In this document: positions 46,659-53,657 of the stretch, one piece after another
Numbering within the stretch: position 1 is the stretch's first letter
Layout of the letters: each line of letters opens with the position of its first letter
Assembly: GCA_017858515.1 (NCBI GenBank)
Contig: JAFMBM010000016.1
Location: 1-53,657, forward strand
Source: Cryomorphaceae bacterium
Lineage (GTDB): Bacteria; Bacteroidota; Bacteroidia; Flavobacteriales; Schleiferiaceae
Direction: 5' to 3'
DNA length: 53,657 nt
Translations under genes and position numbers: made by a program
The notes under the pieces: generated by a model
Database searches by the model: none
What the model was told of the DNA's origin: nothing
The model's input: the letters and a program-made list of their open reading frames with translations, nothing else

Positions 46659-47644
46659 AAAGAATATTAATAACAGGCGCAGCGGGCTTTCTTGGTTCTC
46701 ACCTTTGTGATAGATACTTGAAAGAAGGGTACAGAGTTCTCGGCATGGACAACCTCATTACAGGTGATCTGAAGAATATTGAACATCTCTTCAAAAATGA
46801 GTTTTTTGAATTCTACCATCACGATGTTACCAAATTTGTTCATGTTCCAGGCGAGCTAGACTATATCCTTCATTTCGCCTCTCCTGCAAGTCCAATCGAC
46901 TATTTGAAAATACCCATTCAAACATTGAAGGTAGGCGCTATGGGTACTCACAATCTCTTGGGATTAGCACTTTCTAAAAAAGCAAGAATCTTAGTCGCAA
47001 GTACTTCAGAAGTCTATGGCGATCCAATGGTTCATCCTCAAACGGAAGAGTATTGGGGAAATGTAAATCCAGTGGGCCCTAGAGGAGTATACGATGAAGC
47101 TAAGCGCTATCAAGAGGCCATTACTATGGCCTACCACACATTTCATGGATTAGAAACGCGCATTATTCGAATTTTCAATACCTATGGACCTAGAATGCGC
47201 CTAAATGATGGTCGCGTTCTACCGGCGTTTATTGGTCAGGCATTGAGAGGTGAAGACTTAACAGTCTTTGGCGATGGTTCACAGACGCGTTCGTTTTGTT
47301 ATGTAGACGATTTAGTTGAAGGAATCTATCGTTTGCTATTGAGTGATTATCCGCACCCAGTAAATATTGGAAATCCAGATGAGATTACCATTCTTCAATT
47401 TGGGGAGGAGATTATTAAACTTACGGGCACCAATCAAAAATTGGTTTTCAAACCGCTTCCGAAAGATGATCCCACCCAGCGCCAACCGAATATTACCAAG
47501 GCTAAAGAAATATTGGGTTGGGAGCCTAAAGTGAATAGAGCAGAAGGATTAAAAATCACCTACGATTATTTCCTCAACCTTCCAAAAGAAACCTTGTATC
47601 AAGTTGAACACAAAGACTTCGACACATTTACAAGAAAAGCCTAG
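46655..47644 (+). CDS. UDP-glucuronate decarboxylase (UDP-xylose synthase)
   Basis: A 329-residue short-chain dehydrogenase that turns UDP-glucuronate into UDP-xylose. [20 protein letters not shown], the SerTyr...Lys site ASTSEVYGD and [32 protein letters not shown] and [15 protein letters not shown] are characteristic of UXS (the ArnA-type arginine region agrees). With the preceding dehydrogenase it completes a UDP-glucose to UDP-xylose route. It overlaps ugd by 4 bp; galE begins 4 bp downstream. Confidence 0.93.
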   Translation: MKRILITGAAGFLGSHLCDRYLKEGYRVLGMDNLITGDLKNIEHLFKNEFFEFYHHDVTKFVHVPGELDYILHFASPASPIDYLKIPIQTLKVGAMGTHNLLGLALSKKARILVASTSEVYGDPMVHPQTEEYWGNVNPVGPRGVYDEAKRYQEAITMAYHTFHGLETRIIRIFNTYGPRMRLNDGRVLPAFIGQALRGEDLTVFGDGSQTRSFCYVDDLVEGIYRLLLSDYPHPVNIGNPDEITILQFGEEIIKLTGTNQKLVFKPLPKDDPTQRQPNITKAKEILGWEPKVNRAEGLKITYDYFLNLPKETLYQVEHKDFDTFTRKA

Positions 47645-47648
47645 TAAA

Positions 47649-48677
47649 ATGTCAAAGAAAAAAATTCTTTTAACAGGAGGTTTGGGGTTTATCGGTTCAC
47701 ATACAGCCGTTGAGCTAATTAATAAAGGTTTTGAGGTTGTAATTGTGGATAATCTTAGTAATACAACCACTGAGCCGTTAGATGGAATTGAAAAGATTAC
47801 CTCTTGCAGACCTGTTTTCGAATTGGTTGATTTGAGTAAATACGATCAAGTTGAAGCACTTTTTCAAAGACATCCTTTTTTTGACGGGGTAATTCACTTC
47901 GCTGCTTTTAAGGCAGTTGGAGAAAGTTATAACCTTCCCTTAAAGTACTATTTAAACAACCTTACTTCGCTGAGTCTTTTGTTGGAAAAGTGCTTAGAAT
48001 TCAATATAAACAACCTCATTTTTAGTTCAAGCTGTACCGTTTATGGTGAGGCAGATGCATTGCCTATCAATGAAGAGAGTGCCATTAAATCTGCTCTTTC
48101 ACCCTATGGAAACACTAAGCAAATTGGAGAAGAGATAATTCTAGATACTATTCGGGTAAATCCTAACCTTAAGGCCATTGCACTTCGGTATTTCAATCCA
48201 ATTGGCGCCCATCCGTCTGGAGAAATTGGAGAGCTTCCATTAGGAACACCACTGAACTTAGTTCCATACGTTACTCAAACAGCCGCAGGAATTCGCTCTC
48301 AATTACAAGTTTATGGAAACGACTACGACACTGTAGATGGCACGAATGTTCGCGATTACATTCATGTAGTAGACGTTGCAAAAGCTCATGTTTCGGCATT
48401 AAACCGACTTATTGAATCGGAAAACAAAGAAGACTTTGAAGTCTTTAACCTAGGAACTGGAAAAGGATCTTCTGTATTAGAAGTAATTAAGAGTTTCGAA
48501 AGAGTATCCGATTCTAAGCTGAATTATAAAATTGTAGACCGCAGAAAGGGAGACGTTACAGCCGCTTTCGCAGATACTACCAAAGCCAATACTGTTTTAG
48601 GTTGGAAGGCAGAATTTACCTTAGATGATGCTATGAGAGATGCCTGGCAGTGGGAGAAAAAAATTAGAAATATTTAA
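47649..48677 (+). CDS. galE: UDP-glucose 4-epimerase
   Basis: A 342-residue SDR: KKILLTGGLGFIGSHTAVEL, DGVIHFAAFKAVGES, the SSSCTVYGEA serine and SPYGNTKQIGEE tyrosine-lysine, ALRYFNPIGAHPSGEIGELP and DGTNVRDYIHVVDVA. It interconverts UDP-glucose and UDP-galactose, and may act on xylose/arabinose pairs, which cannot be read here. ATG 47649 directly follows the UXS stop by 4 bp; the ORF opens at 47604 inside UXS, which is unlikely to be the start. Confidence 0.94.
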   Translation: MSKKKILLTGGLGFIGSHTAVELINKGFEVVIVDNLSNTTTEPLDGIEKITSCRPVFELVDLSKYDQVEALFQRHPFFDGVIHFAAFKAVGESYNLPLKYYLNNLTSLSLLLEKCLEFNINNLIFSSSCTVYGEADALPINEESAIKSALSPYGNTKQIGEEIILDTIRVNPNLKAIALRYFNPIGAHPSGEIGELPLGTPLNLVPYVTQTAAGIRSQLQVYGNDYDTVDGTNVRDYIHVVDVAKAHVSALNRLIESENKEDFEVFNLGTGKGSSVLEVIKSFERVSDSKLNYKIVDRRKGDVTAAFADTTKANTVLGWKAEFTLDDAMRDAWQWEKKIRNI

Positions 48678-48678
48678 G

Positions 48679-49740
48679 ATGAGAAAGAGGATTTTAATTA
48701 CTGGAGGTGCTGGTTTCATTGGATCACATGTGGTTCGATTATTCGTAAATAAATATCCAGAATACGACATCGTCAACCTTGATTATTTAACCTACGCTGG
48801 GAATCTAGGTAATATCAAGGATGTTGTTAATGCGCCAAACTACTTTTTTGAACGATTGGATATTGCCGATTCTTCTGCTGTAAATATACTCTTCAGCGAG
48901 CAATCTTTTGATGGCATTATACATTTGGCAGCCGAAAGTCATGTAGATCGCTCAATTGAAAATCCTATGTCTTTTGTACTGACCAATGTGATTGGTACTG
49001 TAAATCTTTTAAATGCAGCTAAAGAACAATGGAAGGGAAGTATGGATGGCAAACGCTTCTACCATATTTCAACAGATGAAGTTTATGGCTCCTTAGGGAA
49101 GGAAGGTTTCTTCTTGGAAACTACGGCATACGATCCTAACAGCCCATACTCTGCTTCGAAGGCTAGCTCAGATCACTTTGTTCGATCTTATGGCGAGACC
49201 TACGATCTGCCTTATGTTCTTACCAATTGCTCAAATAATTATGGCCCTAATCAGTTTCCAGAAAAGCTCATCCCACTTTTCATAAACAACATCCGAAATA
49301 ATAAGTCATTGCCTGTATATGGCGATGGCATGTATACTCGTGATTGGCTCTATGTGTTAGACCATGCTCTTGCTATTGATCTTGTATACCATTCCGGAGA
49401 AAACACTGAAACCTACAATATTGGAGGTTTTAATGAATGGACCAATATTGACCTTATCCGTCTGCTTTGTGGTATTATGGATGAGAAGCTTGGAAGGGAA
49501 AAGGGAGCTTCGGAGAAGCTAATTACTTACGTAAAAGACAGGCCTGGTCACGATAGACGCTATGCAATTGATGCAACAAAAATCAATAAAGAGCTTGGAT
49601 GGAAACCCACGGTTACCTTTCAAGAAGGATTGGCTGCAACAGTACAATGGTATCTCGAAAACGAAGAATGGCTAAACAGTGTTACTTCAGGAGATTATCA
49701 GAATTACTATAGTAATATGTATTCAGACAGATCTAAATAA
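48679..49740 (+). CDS. rfbB: dTDP-glucose 4,6-dehydratase
   Basis: A 353-residue SDR making dTDP-4-keto-6-deoxyglucose, the branch point to rhamnose and other deoxysugars. RILITGGAGFIGSHVVRLFV, HLAAESHVDRSIENP, the STDEVYGSLG and YSASKASSDHFVRSYGETY active site, NCSNNYGPNQFPEKLIP and VKDRPGHDRRYAIDATK. ATG 48679 is one base after the galE stop. No rmlA/C/D lies in the window, so the pathway is incomplete here. Last gene of the operon; no clear terminator downstream. Confidence 0.95.
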   Translation: MRKRILITGGAGFIGSHVVRLFVNKYPEYDIVNLDYLTYAGNLGNIKDVVNAPNYFFERLDIADSSAVNILFSEQSFDGIIHLAAESHVDRSIENPMSFVLTNVIGTVNLLNAAKEQWKGSMDGKRFYHISTDEVYGSLGKEGFFLETTAYDPNSPYSASKASSDHFVRSYGETYDLPYVLTNCSNNYGPNQFPEKLIPLFINNIRNNKSLPVYGDGMYTRDWLYVLDHALAIDLVYHSGENTETYNIGGFNEWTNIDLIRLLCGIMDEKLGREKGASEKLITYVKDRPGHDRRYAIDATKINKELGWKPTVTFQEGLAATVQWYLENEEWLNSVTSGDYQNYYSNMYSDRSK

Positions 49741-49757
49741 AGATCAAAAAGTTCTAA

Positions 49758-50399
49758 TTACTTCACAATGGCAACCATCAGTCCGTCTCGAATGGGAAAT
49801 AATACATTTTCTACTCGGCGATCGTTCTGAATTTTGCGGTTAAATTCGTGGAGTGCTCTGGTTTCTTTGTCCATCTTTTCCTCTGAATCCAATACTTTTC
49901 CGCTCCAAAGAACATTGTCAGCAATGATTAGTCCGCCTTTGGTCATCTTATCTATGATTAGATCAAAGTAGGTGGAATAATTCTCCTTGTCTGCATCGAT
50001 AAAAACTAAATCCCACTTTTCGTTTAAATCACCTATTATTTCCACCGCATTGCCTATGTGGAGAACTAATTTCTGGCTGTATTCTGATTTCTCAAAGTAC
50101 TTGCGAATCATTGCCTCTAACTCTTCGTTAATATCAATGGTATGTAGCATTCCATCTTCTGTGAGACCTTCCGCAAAACAAAGGGCAGAATAACCTGTGT
50201 AAGTTCCTATCTCTAAAATCCTACGCGGTCTAGCCATTTTGCTAATGCTACTCAACATCCTACCCTGAATATGGCCTGAGAGCATTCTCGGCATGATTAC
50301 CTTCGACCAAGTTTCTCTATTCAATTCGGCCAATAGAGCAGGTTCGGCCGAAGTAAATTGCTCGGCATATTTATTGATTTTAGGGTCTGGGAATTCCAT
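49758..50399 (-). CDS. SAM-dependent O-methyltransferase, caffeoyl-CoA type
   Basis: A 213-residue class I methyltransferase: RRILEIGTYTGYSALCFAEG is motif I, HTIDINEELEAM the acidic SAM site, DLVFIDADKENYSTYFDLI and GGLIIADNVLWSGKVLD carry the metal Asp/Asn residues of the cation-dependent O-methyltransferase family (YrrM-like). The substrate is unknown; some members act on tRNA 5-hydroxyuridine (TrmR). The stop is convergent with rfbB by 17 bp. It is 9 bp downstream of the M16 protease gene. Confidence 0.9.
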   Translation of the reverse strand: MEFPDPKINKYAEQFTSAEPALLAELNRETWSKVIMPRMLSGHIQGRMLSSISKMARPRRILEIGTYTGYSALCFAEGLTEDGMLHTIDINEELEAMIRKYFEKSEYSQKLVLHIGNAVEIIGDLNEKWDLVFIDADKENYSTYFDLIIDKMTKGGLIIADNVLWSGKVLDSEEKMDKETRALHEFNRKIQNDRRVENVLFPIRDGLMVAIVK

Positions 50400-50408
50400 A
50401 CTTTTCGT

Positions 50409-51656
50409 TTAATTTATTTCAGAACTATCTCCCGAAAGAAGAATTTCAGATAAATCCTTTTGTTCGAAAATCTCATTACAAACTTCTAAAATATCGGAAG
50501 AAGTGAGCTCAGAAATTCTACTCATTGTTTGTTCGAGAGGCTCAATTTCATCAAAATTTAGCCACATTCGAGCGGCACCGCTTACTGCAGAGCCGGGACT
50601 GTCTTGACCAATGGCAATCTGCCCTTGAAGTTGTTTTTTCGCCTTGCTTAACTGTATGCTACCCAATGCATTATCACGTAAATCTTTCATTTCCTTATAC
50701 ACTTTAGACAATACCAAGTCTAATTGCGCTGGATCAGTGCTGAGGTAAATCCCCCAACTACCCGTATCGGTGTAAGGAGTGTAAAAGGATTCCAAATGGT
50801 AGGTCAGTCCAAACTTTTCCCTAATTCTTAAATTCAATCGGGTATTCATTCCTGGGCCACCTAAAATATTATTGGCTAGTAAAAGTGCCAACATCTTATC
50901 TTCTCTTATTCCATAGGCTCTGTTTCCTAGGACTAGATGTGACTGAATATGTGGAGTTGTAATGTGCACTTTTTGCGGTGTATACAACTCTACTTTCTGT
51001 CTCTCCTTTAAGAAAACAGAACTTTCTAAATCGCTTAAAATTTCTTCCCAAGTTCGTACCACCCGTTCAAAAGAAATAGCCCCAGAAGTAGCAATAACAG
51101 CGTTAGATGGAAGGTAATTATTCTTGTAAAAGGCTAGAGTTGATTGTCTATTGAAAGATCTCAAATGAGCTTCAGTACCCAAGATATTGTTCCCCAAAGG
51201 ATGGTTTGGAAAAATATACTCGTCGAATAAATCGAATACATGGTCGGAGGGACTGTCTTTATACGCCTTTATTTCGTCAGTAATGACATCTACCTCTTTG
51301 GCTATTTCTTTTTCTGGAAAGATGGATTGAAAACCAATATCACCCAATAATTCCGCAGCTCTTTTGAAGTCGGTTCTCAAAACCGCCGCATATAGTGTGG
51401 TTTCTTCTTTTCCAGTATACGCGTTCAGATCTCCGCCCACATCGTCTAACCGACTGAGAATATGAAAAGTCTTTCTTTTCTGAGTTCCTTTGAATAAACA
51501 ATGCTCTACGAAATGCGCCATTCCCTGTTGTTCTGACGACTCGTCTCTAGAACCCACCTTGAAAATAAGCGCTTGGTGCACAACAGGACTATGTGTCTTC
51601 TTATGCAGCAGCTTCATCCCGTTTGGGAAAATATGTTGTTGAAATTCTGTTCCCAT
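50409..51656 (-). CDS. M16-family zinc metallopeptidase
   Basis: A 415-residue single-repeat insulinase-like protein (the usual processing-peptidase size). The inverted zinc motif HxxEH is in MAHFVEHCLFKGTQKRK, with the third ligand in VDVITDEIKAYKDSPSDHV. FGLTYHLESFYTPYTDTGSW, near residue 285, is the conserved substrate-binding region. No signal peptide. It lies between the ABC-F gene (12 bp upstream) and the methyltransferase (9 bp downstream), all on the minus strand, one likely operon. Confidence 0.93.
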   Translation of the reverse strand: MGTEFQQHIFPNGMKLLHKKTHSPVVHQALIFKVGSRDESSEQQGMAHFVEHCLFKGTQKRKTFHILSRLDDVGGDLNAYTGKEETTLYAAVLRTDFKRAAELLGDIGFQSIFPEKEIAKEVDVITDEIKAYKDSPSDHVFDLFDEYIFPNHPLGNNILGTEAHLRSFNRQSTLAFYKNNYLPSNAVIATSGAISFERVVRTWEEILSDLESSVFLKERQKVELYTPQKVHITTPHIQSHLVLGNRAYGIREDKMLALLLANNILGGPGMNTRLNLRIREKFGLTYHLESFYTPYTDTGSWGIYLSTDPAQLDLVLSKVYKEMKDLRDNALGSIQLSKAKKQLQGQIAIGQDSPGSAVSGAARMWLNFDEIEPLEQTMSRISELTSSDILEVCNEIFEQKDLSEILLSGDSSEIN

Positions 51657-51668
51657 TTACAAAAGCGG

Positions 51669-53618
51669 TTAAACCAACTTTTTCTTTAGTAAAAGAATCT
51701 TTTTTTCTAGAGATTCCCATTCAGACATATGCTCCTCTAACAATTTCTTTTGAGCTTCATATCGATCATAAAAACCTTCCTCAGTGCTTAACACCTTAAA
51801 TTCTTCAGGGTCCGCCAACTTCCTATCCCACTCTGCAAGTGCCTCTTCTTCAAGTTCTACTTTTTCCATTGTTATATCCAGCTTCCTCTCCAACTGCTTT
51901 AGTTCTTTCTCCCATTCCCTTCGCTCTTTAACATCTAGAGTATCTTTTTTGGAATCACTGGTTTTATCGGCCTTCTTTTCTACCTTCCTCTGTTCAATTT
52001 CTCTAAAATGAACCACCTTTCTTTGTTCTAAGAAATAGCGAATATCACCAAGGTACTCCTTCACTTTTCCATCTCTGAATTCATAGGTCTTATCGGTCAG
52101 CCCTTCAAGAAAGTCTCTGTCATGGCTAACCACAATCAAGGTCCCTTCAAATTTCTGTAAAGACTGCTTTAACACGTCCTTAGCCTGCATATCTAAATGG
52201 TTGGTAGGTTCATCCATTATCAGCAAGTTTATTGGCTCTAAAAGGAGTTTACACAAAGCCAATCGACCTTTCTCGCCTCCTGAAAGCACTTTTACCTTTT
52301 TGTCGACATCTTGACCAGAAAACATAAACGAGCCCAATAAATCTCGCGATCTCGGCCTTAATTCCTCAGGGGCCACATCTTCAATAGTTTGAAGCAATGT
52401 TTTATTCCCATCTAAAGCGTCTGCCTGATTCTGTGCGTAATAACCCATAAGCACATTGTGGCCCAAATTCACAACACCTTCAAAGGGCAATGTTCCTGCA
52501 ATTACCTTTACTAAGGTAGATTTACCTTGGCCATTCTGGCCTACAAAGGCAATTCGTTGGTCCCTTTCAACTTCCAGCGAAACATTGGAAAGAACAGCAT
52601 TTTCACCGAACGACTTACTCACCTTTGCACACTCTAAAACGACTTTCCCTGATCTTGGGGCTGGGGAAAATTTAAATTTCATTCTCCTTCTATCTTCCTC
52701 ATCCACCTCAATGAGATCCATCTTATCGAGCTTCTTTATCAAGCTTTGAGCAAAAGACGCTTTGGAAGCTTTGTATCTAAATTTTTCTATGAGTTGCTCT
52801 GTTTGCTTTATTTCCTTTTCCTGATTTTTCTTCGCAGAAATTTGCTGTTCTCTTTGCTCCTGTCTTAGAGCAATGTACTTTGAATAGGAAACAGGGAAGT
52901 CGTAGGCGTTTCCAGCGAAAAGCTCTACGGTTCTATTTGTGACTGCATCTAGAAAAGCTCTATCGTGACTTACCATCACAATGCCACCCGGATAATCTTT
53001 CAAGAAATTCTCCAGCCACATAATTGACTCAATATCTAAGTGATTGGTAGGCTCATCCAGCAAAAGCAAATCGTTCTTTTGAAGTAACAATTTGGCAAGC
53101 TCTATCCTCATTCGCCATCCACCCGAAAAAGAAGAAGTGTGATTGTCAAAGACCTCTGGCTTAAAGCCCAATCCTAACAGGATTTTTTCAATATCTGCTC
53201 TGAACGTATATCCACCAATAATTCCATATCGATCATTGCAATCGTTAAGCTGTTGGATTAATTCGAGGTAATAATCGCTTTCATAGTCTGTGCGAGTCGT
53301 TAGTTCATTATTGACATGAGCCAGTTTTTCTTCCAGAGATACAATTTCTGGAAGGCTTTTCTCCATCTCTACCATGAGACTGAACTTATCCTCTAAATCC
53401 AACTCCTGAGGCAAATAGCCAATGGAACAGTCTCCAGAAACGGCCACTTTTCCACCATCTGTCTTGTAAACCCCAGCTAGAACTTTGAGCAAAGTAGATT
53501 TACCTGCTCCATTTCTTCCTACTAACCCTATTCTATCTGCCCTAGTAATTAAGAAACCAATCTCATCAAAAAGGACTCGGTCTGAAAATTCGACCGTTAT
53601 TTTATTCAGTGATACCAT
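51669..53618 (-). CDS. ABC-F family ATPase
   Basis: A 649-residue protein with two fused ABC domains and no membrane segment. First domain: Walker A GLVGRNGAGKSTLLKV, signature SSFSGGWRMRIELAKLL, Walker B LLLLDEPTNHLD. Second: FVGQNGQGKST, KVLSGGEKGRLALCKLL, LLIMDEPTNHLD. The linker (about 250-300) is charged and helical, and the C-terminus (about residues 560-649) is a coiled coil, the Uup/YdiF-type layout. Members act on the ribosome as translation factors; resistance roles cannot be assumed. First gene of a three-gene operon. Confidence 0.94.
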   Translation of the reverse strand: MVSLNKITVEFSDRVLFDEIGFLITRADRIGLVGRNGAGKSTLLKVLAGVYKTDGGKVAVSGDCSIGYLPQELDLEDKFSLMVEMEKSLPEIVSLEEKLAHVNNELTTRTDYESDYYLELIQQLNDCNDRYGIIGGYTFRADIEKILLGLGFKPEVFDNHTSSFSGGWRMRIELAKLLLQKNDLLLLDEPTNHLDIESIMWLENFLKDYPGGIVMVSHDRAFLDAVTNRTVELFAGNAYDFPVSYSKYIALRQEQREQQISAKKNQEKEIKQTEQLIEKFRYKASKASFAQSLIKKLDKMDLIEVDEEDRRRMKFKFSPAPRSGKVVLECAKVSKSFGENAVLSNVSLEVERDQRIAFVGQNGQGKSTLVKVIAGTLPFEGVVNLGHNVLMGYYAQNQADALDGNKTLLQTIEDVAPEELRPRSRDLLGSFMFSGQDVDKKVKVLSGGEKGRLALCKLLLEPINLLIMDEPTNHLDMQAKDVLKQSLQKFEGTLIVVSHDRDFLEGLTDKTYEFRDGKVKEYLGDIRYFLEQRKVVHFREIEQRKVEKKADKTSDSKKDTLDVKERREWEKELKQLERKLDITMEKVELEEEALAEWDRKLADPEEFKVLSTEEGFYDRYEAQKKLLEEHMSEWESLEKKILLLKKKLV

Positions 53619-53623
53619 CGTGA

Positions 53624-53631
53624 CAAAGGTA
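53624..53631 (-). promoter_or_regulatory. -7 box (TACCTTTG) for the ABC-F operon
   Basis: Read on the minus strand TACCTTTG fits TAnnTTTG, and the ATG follows five bases after the box, so the transcript may have a very short leader. The -33 element would fall at the window edge and is not seen. Confidence 0.6.
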
Positions 53632-53657
53632 ACATAGCGGATGCACGCCCTTCTTAC

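Noticed and set aside
52456-52749. Plus-strand frames of up to 97 codons inside the ABC-F gene
   Set aside because: The opposite frame encodes full ABC motifs; these are shadows of that gene.
1-53657. Prophage, insertion sequence, CRISPR array, toxin-antitoxin or defence island
   Set aside because: No integrase, transposase, terminal repeats, regular spaced repeats or nuclease-helicase pairs were seen, and composition is even.
1-53657. tRNA or rRNA genes
   Set aside because: No T-loop-like GGTTCGAATCC segments in cloverleaf context and no rRNA signatures were found by eye; a covariance-model scan could still show one.

Overview
The window reads as an ordinary stretch of chromosome from a low-GC member of the Bacteroidota, most likely a Flavobacteriales/Cryomorphaceae-like marine or freshwater bacterium. 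The placement is inference from gene content and promoter style. Pointers are type IX secretion (T9SS) C-terminal sorting domains, an Omp28-type lipoprotein, an HU(CCDC81)-SPOR fusion, a small-type PurL, a mitochondrial-type aconitase, and several TAnnTTTG -7 promoter boxes with little use of Shine-Dalgarno sites. I see no rRNA, tRNA, CRISPR array, insertion sequence, phage or integron. All genes have similar base composition.

Layout. 1-8.4 kb: 3' part of purB, an EI24 membrane protein, an Omp28 lipoprotein, then a tightly packed minus-strand set of interrupted cheR, cheB and an EEP-family nuclease/phosphatase, a PAP2 phosphatase, a secreted SdiA-regulated-like propeller and queA. 8.4-18 kb: a glycosyltransferase, an uncharacterised secreted protein whose signal peptide is out of frame across an 8-base homopolymer, a long-chain acyl-CoA ligase, an amidohydrolase lipoprotein, a beta-barrel protein, a small hypothetical, purL and YceI. 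18.6-31 kb: an OB-fold protein, an Atg22-like MFS transporter, a TPR sensor histidine kinase with an amber codon just after its signal peptide, acnA, a T9SS cargo protein, an HU-SPOR protein, a DUF3575-like barrel, one clearly decayed pseudogene, TspO and an aldo/keto reductase. 31-38 kb: glgB, a GH57 glucan enzyme and acylphosphatase with overlapping ends, then recA and a TPR lipoprotein. 38-44 kb: GDPD, a DECR-like reductase, an S9A oligopeptidase, and waaA with a beta-barrel protein. 44-50 kb: a five-gene sugar-nucleotide operon (DegT aminotransferase, ugd, uxs, galE, rfbB). 50-53.6 kb: O-methyltransferase, M16 protease and ABC-F ATPase.

The most notable pattern is gene interruption. A secreted-protein gene at 28180-29602 carries one frameshift and three in-frame stops. 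cheR (4453-5271) and the TPR histidine kinase (20348-22381) each carry one in-frame stop in an otherwise intact frame. The signal peptide of the gene at 9500-10226 is split across a homopolymer. All are signalling or envelope genes, while neighbouring housekeeping genes are intact. I read this as recent decay or slipped-strand variation, with sequencing error as the main alternative for the single-lesion cases. I did not find a convincing new defence, secretion or biosynthetic system.
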